From positions 2,914,001 through 2,978,000 of the forward strand of contig CP071497.1 in assembly GCA_017354895.1 (NCBI GenBank): a stretch of 64,000 nt of DNA, in the 5' to 3' direction. Made by a program: the position numbers and the translations under genes. Below the pieces are notes generated by a model. It did no database searches and was not told where the DNA came from. It worked only from the letters and a program-made list of their open reading frames with translations. Every line of letters begins with the position of its first letter. The stretch's first letter is position 1. Below, piece by piece: positions 30,644-40,600 of the stretch. This DNA is from Podospora comata (lineage: Eukaryota > Ascomycota > Sordariomycetes > Sordariales > Podosporaceae).

Positions 30644-32018
30644 CTACAACGCCATAATATCCCGATGCCTCTCCGCAAACTTTCCAACAGCTTCCACAAA
30701 ACCTTCCAGCTCCTTTTCCTCTGTCTCCAAAATCAGTGCAACAAACCCCCTTCTCGTTGTCCAATACCCTGCCTCCAACATCTCGAACCAAAACAAGTCC
30801 CTCAAATCCCTCCTTTCCTTCCCTTGAATATCTTCCCCACATGTAAACACCTCGACAGCTTGATCCACAAAGTGAACCCCAATCAACGACCCCCTTCCGC
30901 TAAACATGATCTTGGTCCCCTTTGTAACCTGCTTCAACCTCTCCCTGAGCCCATCCCCCCGCTCATTCAATTCCACACAAGCCTCCTCGGTGAAAACTCT
31001 CTTCAAAGCCTCATACCCAACGCTCGTGACTAGAGTGTTGTTGTTAAACGTCCCCGAGTGCGCCAGCGACCCTTCCACTCGGGGGTCATACACAGCCATG
31101 ACCTCCTCTCTCCCACCAAACGCGCCAAAAGCCAGGCCACCTCCAAGATATTTGCCCATTGTAACCAAATCAGGCTTCAGTCCTAGCTCAAATCCCAGGC
31201 CGTGAGGCGCAAGGCGGGAAGTCATCACCTCATCGAGGATAAACAACGCTCCGACCTCGTGTGCGGCGTCCTGGATGGCATGGAGAAATTCCTTGCTTCC
31301 GGGGATACATCCACCAGCGCCTTGCATGGGTTCCACCAGCACAGCGGCGAGATCGGGTGTGGATCTGATGGTGTCTACTGCGAGGCCGATGTCATTATAC
31401 CGGGGAACAACCACAAAGTCGTCCTTATCCACGGTGTTGGGTGCTGCTTTGCCGTTGGGGAAGCTAAATACCGCGCCGTGGTAGCCGCCAGAGAAGACAA
31501 TGACTTTTCTTCGCGAGGTGTAGTGCCGCGCGCCAGCGAGAGCGTGCATATTGGCTTCTGTGCCCGTGTTGGCCATGCGGACGCGCTTCAGTTTGAAGCG
31601 TGAGCAAAGGAGGGAAGCGTGCTTGTGCTCCTGGACGGTGGTTGAGCCAAGTGAAAGACCGACGTTGTCAAAGGTGGAGAGCATAGTTTCGCGGATGACG
31701 GGGTTGGAGTGTCCGTAGAGACCTGCCGTCAGTTCACCGACGAGGTCGAGGTATCTGTCGCAGTGTTAGCAAAGCGACAAGAAAGAATTCAGGCTAGGGG
31801 GCTTACTTGTGGCCATCCTCATCCCAGACATGAGCGCCCTTACCCTGCTTCATTGTCAGGGGGAATGGGGATGTGTGCAGTAAGGTTCGTGTGTTTCCAC
31901 CTGGGAGGGCACCGACGGCGAGCTCGTGCTGCTTCTTGGAAAGGGGGTTGTTGGCGATGAACCTCGCCTCAGCGGCTTCCAGCGCTGCCTTGGCCGATTC
32001 ATGCGACACCGAACTCAT
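30644..32018 (-). CDS. Class III PLP aminotransferase (glutamate-1-semialdehyde aminomutase-like)
   Basis: Exons 32018..31807 and 31754..30644 give 440 aa; the 52-nt intron splits a Lys codon. I chose the ATG at 32018 (MSSVSHESAK) over the upstream in-frame start. Motifs are ELTAGLYGHSNPVI, RMANTGTEANMHALAGAR, IVFSGGYHGAVF, LFILDEVMTSR (PLP pyridine Asp) and TMGKYLGGGLAFGAFGG (PLP Schiff-base Lys). Fold-type I enzymes of this group move amino groups on semialdehyde or amino-acid substrates. Fungi do not use GSA for heme, so the substrate here is different and unknown. Cytosolic by sequence. Confidence 0.9.
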
Positions 32019-32172
32019 GATGGCTTGGTATAATCTGACTGTCAAATGATGTGTGCTTTGATCAAAAGGTCACCACGAAGGACATTCCGCTTTGTTGGGA
32101 GATACCCCTCTTTGATCGGCTCATGATAGGGGCATTTCCGGCCCACTTGCCGATTGAACCCGGCCAAGACTG

Positions 32173-33930
32173 TTAGTGTTCGGCCCGAGATCGCATGTGA
32201 GGCCAGCCGAGAGACGACAAGACTGGTGTGACGGTGATGACTATGGTGTCTCCTAATTGACGGTGGTGATTCCCTGCAAGAACCGAGGCAGATATAGTCA
32301 AATGTCCCTTATCGCCATAACGAACTTGGTTCATTGCCCGGCTTGGAGGATCATTTCCAGCTAACCAGGACCGAAACGTGATGCCAAGTGTAGACAATCT
32401 GTAAGGGTTGACAAGGTCGCCTCGCGTGTAGCCCGAATCCAGACCTTCTATAGTATCATCCTCTTTACGATGTTGGAGCACAATCGCCCAGGGGCAAAGT
32501 GGGTCGGTGCCTTCGGCAGCCTGCGAATCTACTCTCCGAAGTCCACAAACGACATAACATGTCGCCTCCCAGGTTGAATCGCCTGTGGGTGCAGACATCG
32601 TGATCTCGACTACACCAACAAATCTAGGGCTTGATGAGGCTAAGAAGCACTCGCGCCTGATGTCCCAAAGGTGCTCTGGATAATAAGTGTGGCTGACTGA
32701 GAAGCCATGTGAATATGCCTCGATGCACTCCCATTGGATTTTTAGAGTCGGGTATAAGAGATCCGAATGAGTGAAATAGAGTGAGTTCGCTTCGATCCCC
32801 TCAGCCGGCGTTAAAGAGGTGGCAATGCGGACCAGGGACGGTTTACCGAACCTCATCTGTGACTGAGGCGTCAGTGACAGCCAAGAGGGCTGATATCTGA
32901 CGTAGGATGACTTGATCTTCCGCAGCCAGATTGTGAAAACGGGAGGATCTTCATCTTTGTGGTCGACATGGCCACTTGTACAGCACAGGTATAGCCGGTG
33001 ACCAGTTTCACCGCGTGAGGAGTCGAGTGCTGTGTGGAGCTCAAGACCAGTGTTGGTGATAATCCACGACGGCGTTGGTATAACGGGATCAAGCCAGTGT
33101 TTGATATCAGAAGCGCCCACGAACCAAGAGGGGTGTCTCGCCAATATACCGGAGTGTCTGAGTCTGAGTTCAGTTTTGCTATGTTGCCAGGCAAATAAAG
33201 ACATATCGTTTGTCTTCTGAGCTATATGTTCCTGGAGACGGAGGAAGGCCTTTTCTCTTTCGCCGTATATCAGCGGCATGTGGATACCGAAGATGCCCAG
33301 GAGACAATATGCCATGTCTTCTATTCGTGTCGTGTTTCTTTTAGCTGCCCACGACATTTTCTGAGCGACGGGTACTTGGTTCAGCTTATCTGAAGATCGG
33401 AGAATAGTAATGTCGATGCTCGTGATGCGATGGAGGATGTTCAGAAGTTGCACCTTTGAACCACACTGGGTCCAGTTGCAATCGTGAAATATGATGTTCC
33501 TCGGCGCGACCAGCTCTTGCAAGGTCCAGCCCCGGGTAAACCATCGACATGGTTGAAGGTCAGCTTTGGTGGGTGTGAGTTGGCCATCAGTGAGCGCAAA
33601 ATCCTCGAGGTAAACAACGCATAGTGCTGCTTTCTGGTACCAGTGAAACATGGAATTGATCGACTCGGTCAGCTCGGCGCTGCTGGTCTTGTCGATGCAG
33701 CATGTATCAACCCAAGCGTGGGAGTGTCCGTATTCAAGCGTGAGCTCGCACATTCCTTTTATTTTCTCAAAGCCCTTCTTTTGAACGGCAATGTCGAACG
33801 GGTTCTGCATGTCCTGAAAAGTGACTTCATCATCACCCCAGGTGTGTGAGAGGATGCAGTAAGGAATCGCATTTGGCCCGTCGATGTCGTTCTGCTCGAG
33901 TTGATAGTTTTGGCAATTGATGAGCCACAT
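32173..33930 (-). CDS. HET-domain protein (HET-E/HET-D N-terminal type)
   Basis: A single exon encodes 585 aa. The HET domain occupies about residues 25-250: YCILSHTWGDDEVTFQDM, HAWVDTCCIDKTSSAELTES, CVVYLEDF, RWFTRGWTLQELVAPRNIIF and MAYCLLGIFGIHMPLIYGER are the classic blocks. The C-terminal about 300 residues are a variable region without NACHT or WD40 repeats. HET proteins trigger cell death on heterokaryon fusion. Unlike the pseudogene at 18.3-20.6 kb this copy is fully open. Confidence 0.9.
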   Translation of the reverse strand: MWLINCQNYQLEQNDIDGPNAIPYCILSHTWGDDEVTFQDMQNPFDIAVQKKGFEKIKGMCELTLEYGHSHAWVDTCCIDKTSSAELTESINSMFHWYQKAALCVVYLEDFALTDGQLTPTKADLQPCRWFTRGWTLQELVAPRNIIFHDCNWTQCGSKVQLLNILHRITSIDITILRSSDKLNQVPVAQKMSWAAKRNTTRIEDMAYCLLGIFGIHMPLIYGEREKAFLRLQEHIAQKTNDMSLFAWQHSKTELRLRHSGILARHPSWFVGASDIKHWLDPVIPTPSWIITNTGLELHTALDSSRGETGHRLYLCCTSGHVDHKDEDPPVFTIWLRKIKSSYVRYQPSWLSLTPQSQMRFGKPSLVRIATSLTPAEGIEANSLYFTHSDLLYPTLKIQWECIEAYSHGFSVSHTYYPEHLWDIRRECFLASSSPRFVGVVEITMSAPTGDSTWEATCYVVCGLRRVDSQAAEGTDPLCPWAIVLQHRKEDDTIEGLDSGYTRGDLVNPYRLSTLGITFRSWLAGNDPPSRAMNQVRYGDKGHLTISASVLAGNHHRQLGDTIVITVTPVLSSLGWPHMRSRAEH

Positions 33931-34259
33931 GGCCAGAATCAGGGTCGATCAAGGACAGCAAACAATCGATAGGTTTCGCGACAGTGTAGGGTAGAATTGT
34001 GACTTGGAGGCTCAACATGGCGGGATATTGCGGAGAGTGGGGTTGCTGGAGGGGGTTTATTGGCATCAGCACAGCCACCAAAGGCCGGCCAACCACAGCC
34101 AGCGAGGCCAAGTCTTTTTTGTTTCAGTTATTTTATGACTCCAGACACGTTATGAAATCCTAGTTCTCCTTTATAAATACAGCTCAAAGACAATAAGAAG
34201 GCAATACAGCCCCACATTACAAAACCCCTTTGCCTCTCCAAAACTGAAAACAAGCACAA
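33931..34259. other. Intergenic region
   Basis: Upstream region of the HET gene and 3' flank of the F-box gene. Nothing else is recognised. Confidence 0.5.
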
Positions 34260-35915
34260 TCACTCCCACCACCCCAACCAACCCCTCCCACTCTCCCCCT
34301 TTCCCCCCTCCTCCCCCCTACCCGGTAAATCCGCCCACCTACTCCAATCCCCCTCCACAACCTTCCACCCCCCATCCTTCGTATCCCCCCTCGCAATTAC
34401 CCCCCCACACCACCAAAACTCCCTCCAAACCCCATCATTCCACCTATCCCCAAAATACAACACCGCCCAGTCATGATCACAAACCTCATACTCACCCCAA
34501 TACCCAGCCCCCAGACGAGCATCCCACCTTATCAAAAAAGCAGGCCTGGCATCCCTTGTGTACTCCCCTTTTTCCATCTTTCCCCCCACCGGGGCGAACC
34601 AAGACTGTGGGAAGTTCCCCTTCATGTGACCGTGTTTTTCCTGGAAAGACCCCAGATTCTGCCAGACGTGAACGACGATTTCCTTGGCGGCGGGCAGGGA
34701 TGGGTCTGTAGGCCGGGTGTACACCGCTGCTCGGTAGCGTGTTTGGCAGAGGTGGCAGACTTGGGGGCGGTAGACGCTTGTTTCAGGTTGGAGGGGGGTG
34801 TTGGGGTTTGGGTTGGTGCCCGGAGGAGGGGGGGATGATGATGTTGATTTTAGTGGGGGGCGCCAGCAGCGCATTTCGTTGTCGTAGAAGATGTTGAGGC
34901 TTTCTTCGAGGATGTCGTGGGGTTGGCCCCCGTTGTAGGGGGCTTGGTTGAGGAGGGGGTTGGTTGTTTCAGGGTGGTAGGAGGGTTGGTGGCGGCAGGT
35001 TTGGAAGCCGAGGTAGTGGCGGGTGGGGGGCTGGTTGGAACTACTGTCGTCTGGGGTGGTGTCGGGGCTGGTTGGTTTGGGGTTGGGGATGAAGGCTTCG
35101 GGGAGGAGGTAGACACGTTGGGTGGAGTAAGTTAGGAGGTTGGGGTGTTTGAAGGAGGAATAGATGCTGTTGGTGCTGCTTGGGAGCTCGACGAGGGCGC
35201 AAGAGAGGGAGGCTTTGACGAAGACGTATCTGTACGGGGAGTCTGGGGAGGAGTGGCTGAGAGGATGGGGCCGCCAGTCTGAGTCAAAAGACAGGGAGGG
35301 GAGGTGGTAGGCTGTTTTGGTGGCTGGGAGAGTGATGGTTCTTGAACTGGTTGATCGGATCGGCCAGGCGAGAAAAACCTGGAATTGTTGTGTCCCCAAA
35401 GCTTTGGATGTGCGGAGGCTGGAGATCGGTCTATCTGGGTTGTTAAGGGCGTGGTAGCAATCGTCAAAGGTGAGTTTGCCGATGTTCCAGTAGTTGGGAC
35501 CCAGCGCCATCCAGGGGCAGGCTGTTTTGTAGAGGGAAGGTTGGGGAAGAAGCCGATGCAAGACGCAGCAATATATACAGACTGTGTGGGTTGTTTTCAG
35601 GTCTTTTTCGAGTAGTTGAAGAAACTTCCATCTGTTGACGTTATTACAAGCCTGTGGAATGATGCCAAGGTCCTCATTGATAGGTTTGCAGTCCCAATCG
35701 TGAGTTTGATGTCGTGTTTCGGACGCGGTTGTTGACCATTCTGATGATGGATAGCCAAGGGATAGCTTATAAAGGTGAGTAGAGGCAAGGCTGAACGAAG
35801 CGGCCGAAACCACATCTAGGTGACCACCAATCTGGAGCAATGTCTCATTGGGAAGACACAGCAAGCTCCCAGTGTATGTCGTCTGCGGCTGTTGCATTCT
35901 TGGACATGAAGTCAT
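34260..35915 (-). CDS. F-box-like protein
   Basis: A single exon encodes 551 aa. The F-box-like motif is near the N-terminus (LLCLPNETLLQIGGHLDVVS, then AASFSLASTHLYKLSLG). A Cys-containing segment follows (VCIYCCVLHRLLPQPS). The middle region is Ser/Pro/Thr-rich, and the C-terminal segment is Trp-rich (EFWWCGGVIARGDTKDGGWK). F-box proteins recruit substrates to SCF ubiquitin ligases; the substrate is unknown. Alternative upstream Met residues differ by a few residues only. Confidence 0.7.
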   Translation of the reverse strand: MTSCPRMQQPQTTYTGSLLCLPNETLLQIGGHLDVVSAASFSLASTHLYKLSLGYPSSEWSTTASETRHQTHDWDCKPINEDLGIIPQACNNVNRWKFLQLLEKDLKTTHTVCIYCCVLHRLLPQPSLYKTACPWMALGPNYWNIGKLTFDDCYHALNNPDRPISSLRTSKALGTQQFQVFLAWPIRSTSSRTITLPATKTAYHLPSLSFDSDWRPHPLSHSSPDSPYRYVFVKASLSCALVELPSSTNSIYSSFKHPNLLTYSTQRVYLLPEAFIPNPKPTSPDTTPDDSSSNQPPTRHYLGFQTCRHQPSYHPETTNPLLNQAPYNGGQPHDILEESLNIFYDNEMRCWRPPLKSTSSSPPPPGTNPNPNTPLQPETSVYRPQVCHLCQTRYRAAVYTRPTDPSLPAAKEIVVHVWQNLGSFQEKHGHMKGNFPQSWFAPVGGKMEKGEYTRDARPAFLIRWDARLGAGYWGEYEVCDHDWAVLYFGDRWNDGVWREFWWCGGVIARGDTKDGGWKVVEGDWSRWADLPGRGEEGGKGESGRGWLGWWE

Positions 35916-37149
35916 GGCAAGGAAGGGTGGCTTGGAACGACGTCTTGAAATGCGAAGGTAATGATATGGTAGGACTCCAGACTTGATGCAGACACCTTCT
36001 TATAGATTGAATCATACGCGTCAATAGGGAGGTTAGAGAACGTAATCTAGCTCGCAAAGCATTCTAATTCAAGCTAGGCTGTCATCTCTAGTTGCCTTGG
36101 CGACTCTCAGGGGTCTGTGGTGGACCAGACATTCTTAAAATGTATACGCTGTGGTCGACTTAAGCGTGTGCAACATGAATATCAATAAACAAAAAGAGTA
36201 ATCCCTATCGGCTTGTGAAAAAGCCATCGGGAAAGCCACCTTCCGGACCTCATTTCGTGTTGCGCTGTCCTCAAACCTTCAAATCACATTAAGGCCCCTG
36301 ACCCATAACGTGTGAAACGGTTGCTCCCAGAGCACTTGCCTTTATGAGCACTTCCAGGAGGTTTGCTGAACAGGAAGGAGCTGTTACACCTGACTGGACA
36401 CCTCACGTGACCGGACTATTTGACACTCAAGCATCCCCGACTGGCACTGGCAAGGCTCCAGGTACCTCGATGGCCAGGCCTTTGTTGGATAATTCTCTTC
36501 CACTCTATCACCCTTGTCTTTTTTCGTGTTGTGGACTCTGCGACTTTTTAGTCCCTGATTACGCCCCCAAGAGATGCCTCACCTTTGGACTTTCTAAAAT
36601 GCACCGCCATCCCAGTTTACCAACAGATTGTTCCAGTTGAGCATGTGTCCGACGTTGAAGATGGGCGGTAGGGCATTTAGAAATAAAGGAAAGGCCACAG
36701 GGACTGGTACAATCTCATGCCAAGCAGCAAGGAAAGTACAAGTGTAATGTAGGTACACAGTATATCGTAACAACGAGCTTTCCTCCGTGCGCCTGTGACG
36801 TTCCCGCTTGGGACGTGGTGGCAATGAGAGAAACCTGCTTTTGCAACCTCGTGTGCATTCGTAATGGAATTTTAAAGTGTCTCTCTCGTTTCCATCTCCA
36901 TGTCGATAAGATGAGGAAGTCGATGAAATAATCCAAGGGTTGACGGGGTTTTATCTATAGCAAACACAGCATCCGGTCCTTGCCCTAAGACGATATGATT
37001 GAGTGAGCGGCAACATCATGGTATGCCATGGAAGACCTGCTAAGAGATGGTAAACACTAACTAAGAGATAGAAAACATGTACGGAGCCCTCTATTTTTTT
37101 TTTACCACCGTCTCCTTCCATGCATCCATACCTATTTGTTTAGCCTCTC
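35916..37149. other. Gene-poor stretch
   Basis: About 1.2 kb without a convincing coding exon, becoming A+T-rich toward the tandem-repeat block that follows. Confidence 0.55.
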
Positions 37150-37430
37150 TATAATATAATTAAAGGCTCCTAAACTAGCTTTTAAGGCCTTTAAACTATC
37201 TTTCAAGACTGTTTAACTATCCCTTCATGCCTTCCAACTATCTTTTAACGCATTTGAACTATGTTTCGAGACCCTTGAATCATCTTTATGACCTTTAAAT
37301 CATCTTTTAAGGCCTTCTACTTTTCTTTTATTTCTCCTCGATCATTTTGGAGGCCTTTGAATTATTTTGTGATCTTCGAAATGTTTTTAAGCCCTCTAAA
37401 ATATATTATTTCAAGGTCTTTTAGCTTTCA
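37150..37430 (+). repeat. Degenerate 21-bp A+T-rich tandem repeat, block 1
   Basis: About 12 imperfect units can be aligned to the core TTAACTATCTTTTAAGGCC (unit 20-22 bp), for example around 37190-37310. Its left flank, near 37080, includes ACGGAGCCC, which recurs in inverted form beside block 3. The block ends about 200 bp from the 3' end of the PKS-NRPS gene. Confidence 0.75.
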
Positions 37431-37633
37431 GCACATTTGTTACGTTTCAACGGTCGGGCTCACTTGGTCTTGGTCTTTGCGCTTCAGCACCTGCTCAATT
37501 TTACAACCCCAACATCTAACGATTAGACAGAACAAGGACGATCCATAGAAAAAAAACAAAAACAAAAAAACATAACCGAATCCCCAACGCCCAAACTCCA
37601 ATGAAAAGCTGACATACAAATGATGCAGACACC

Positions 37634-40600
37634 TCATCTCCTCGACTCAAACCGACTCTTCTCCCTCCCGACCGACGCGTTCTGCCCCGAAAAGAAATAC
37701 CCAAACCCGAGCTTCTTGATCAACCCGATCCACCCCAACCCCGCCATCGTCTCATACTTTTCTCTCGGCTGCGCCAGATTCCGCTCGATATACTCGCTCA
37801 ATTCTTTCACCGTCAGCTCAACCTCACTCCTCCAATGCCTATACCCAACTCCTTCAACCACACCTTCGACCTCCTCGCTCAACCACCCAGCCACCTTCCC
37901 CGCCTCGATCAAATCAATCTTCCCCTCCCACCCCCCAAAATCAGGAACCTTGCCCGACAGCTTCACAAACCGCCCAAACTCCTCCAACACCTTCCTCTCC
38001 GTGTCTTCCCCAGTAGTCGCAGGCAAGAAACGATACACCCTAACTGGCAACCCCGACCTCTCCAAAATCTGCTCGCTCGCCCATCTCGACGCTACATACC
38101 CATTCGACCCATCCCCAGCCGGCAAGTGATATTTTGCCGACGTCTCCCTTTCCACTCCCGCCGGCAGGACCCCAACGGTAGAGATGTAATGGATTGGGAT
38201 CTGTCTCGGGCCGGCGAGCTTGACGAGCTCCCTTGTCGGGTGGACGTTTGATGGTCGCAGGACGTGGTAGTTGTCCCAGAAGGAGCGGACGGCGCCGAGG
38301 TGGATGACTGCGTCGACTTTGCTGGCTAGGGTGGTGAAGTCTGATTCTGAGAGACCGAGCATAGGGGAGGAGAGGTCGCCGGGGTGGGAGATGATTTTGG
38401 AAGAGGTGAAGGGGAGGGGTTTGGAGTTGCGGATGGAGATGACGTGGATTTTGGAGATGGATGGGGAGGAGGAGAGGAGGGGGAGGAGGGTGCGGGAGAG
38501 GAAGCCTGTTCCGCCGGTGAGGAGGATCGTTTTTTGGGAGGTGGAGACTGGGGTGCGGGGGATGGAAGAGAGGAAGGAGGGGATGGTTGGGGGTGTGGTT
38601 TCGGTGTCCCAGTCGATAGTGGTGACGGAGGGGGTTTCTTCGATCTTACGGGCCATGGCGGAGAGGGTGTTGGAGCCGAGGAGATCTACCAGCTTGATGA
38701 CGACGTTGAAGGACTGGCGGATGCGGGATTGGAGACGGATGACCAACAGGGAGTTTCCGCCCACGAGGAAGAAGCTTGTCGAGGGGGCGATGTCGAAGGT
38801 GAGGGAGTTGTCATTGTTGTGGCCGAGGACGTCTTGCCAGACACGGCGGAGCTGAAGCATGGTCTCGGTCATCTCGGTGGTGTCTTCTTCCTGAGAGGCG
38901 GTGGAGGTGCGCTGGGGCAGAGCGATAGTCTTGAGCGCTTTGCGGTCCACCTTCGAATGGTTCGTCAAAGGGAGCTTGTCAAGGGGAATGGCGGCGACCG
39001 GAACCATGTACTGAGGAATCTGCAAGTGACCAAGAAGGTGTTGCAAGAAGGCCTCCTTGTCGGCAACGTTGCTCTGAGGTGCAAACACAACGTGGGCAAT
39101 GAGAAAGTCGGGGTTGCCCTCGCGGAGAGTGACGACTGCCTCCTTCAAAGCACCATCAGACGCTGCAACAATGTTGTTTTCGATATCAGCGAGCTCTATA
39201 CGCAATCCGCGTATTTTGATCTGCCCATCCGTGCGGTTGTGGAAGACCATGGCACCGTCGGTTTGGAGATGCCCGATATCCCCTGTCCTATACATCCGAG
39301 TCCAACCGCTAGCGACATCAGACTTGGTGGCGAAGGGGTTGGCAACAAAGTGTTTGCCGGTCAACTCATCGTTCTTCAGATAGCCAAGGGAAACACCAGC
39401 CCCCCCAATGCACACCTCCCCAGGCATCCCGACAGGAACGGGCCTCAGCTGCTGATCAACAATATAGGTGTAATAGTTGGGCAACGAGTAACCGCAGGGA
39501 ATCCGACCCATGGCTTCAATGGCCTGGGCATTATGGATCGGCATCTCCATCTTGTGCGAGGAAATCGAAATCTCGGTCGGCCCGTACGAGTTGAAGAACT
39601 TCAGCTCAGACAACTCCAGAGCAGCAAATTCCTTGGTCACAGCGCTGACCAGAGGCTCACCACCACCAAATGCAAATCGCCAGCAGCTAGCGTCTCGGAG
39701 GTTCTCGTTGCCAAACTGCATCCAGAGGGAGTACTCAGAGGGTGTCGCCTTGGTGTACGTGATGCCCTCGCTCTTGATGATCTCTGTGATGCCAAGGGGG
39801 TCACCTCTGGTGGCCCAGGGAACGACGTAGACTGACCCCCCGTTCACCAAACCAGTGTAGATTTGATCAGAAGAGTGGTTGAAGGTGAACGCGCTCTGCT
39901 GGAGGGTGTGCTGGGTGCCGAGCTTCCACATCTTGGTGTAGCCCTCAATCTCGTTGCGCAGACCAGCGTGGGTGACAATGATGCCCTTGGGAAGACCGGT
40001 TGAACCGCTGGTGTAGAGAATAGCGGCTGGCGTGTTGGGATCTGCGACGTTGGGGACGGGCTTGGAGGCGTTGAGTGGCAGGCCGGAGACGTTGATGGCG
40101 GTGGCGGTGGGGACGTTGAGCTGGGGGACTTGGTCGATGGTGGTCTTGTCGGCAAGAATGGCAGTGGGCTCGCAGTCAGCCGCGACTGTGGCGAGGCGAG
40201 GGAGAGGATTGCGCAAGTCGAAGGGGACGTAAATAGCTCCAACACGGAAGATGGCCAGCATCGAGCAAACCCAGTCACTGGCGGCGTCCTGGAAGACTGG
40301 AACACGAGAACCTTGGCTGACACCAGCGCCCTGCAGCGCCTCACCAATGGCCTCGACCCTGTTGATCATCTCTCTGTACGTCAAGACGTTTCCATGGCCA
40401 TCCTTGAGCGCAGTCTTGTCTGGGTTCTCGGTAGCAACCTGATCAATGCGATGAGTAAGGGTTTCGGGCCAGTCCGAGACCATTGCGGGACCTACACAAT
40501 GTTAATATTGATTCGTCAAAGCAGGTCAAAAAGACACTACTCAGTACTCACCACGGCCAACACTGACAGCTACCTCAAACTGCTTCTCCCCAAAGAGCGG

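Noticed and set aside
30384-30842. Minus-strand ORF of 152 codons past the aminotransferase
   Set aside because: It overlaps the aminotransferase 3' end in another frame and then runs into non-coding sequence.
37634-40483. Separate stand-alone A-T-R (NRPS-like reductase) gene starting at 40483
   Set aside because: A short intron (40551..40492) joins it in phase to the upstream C domain, giving the normal PKS-NRPS order with no missing part.
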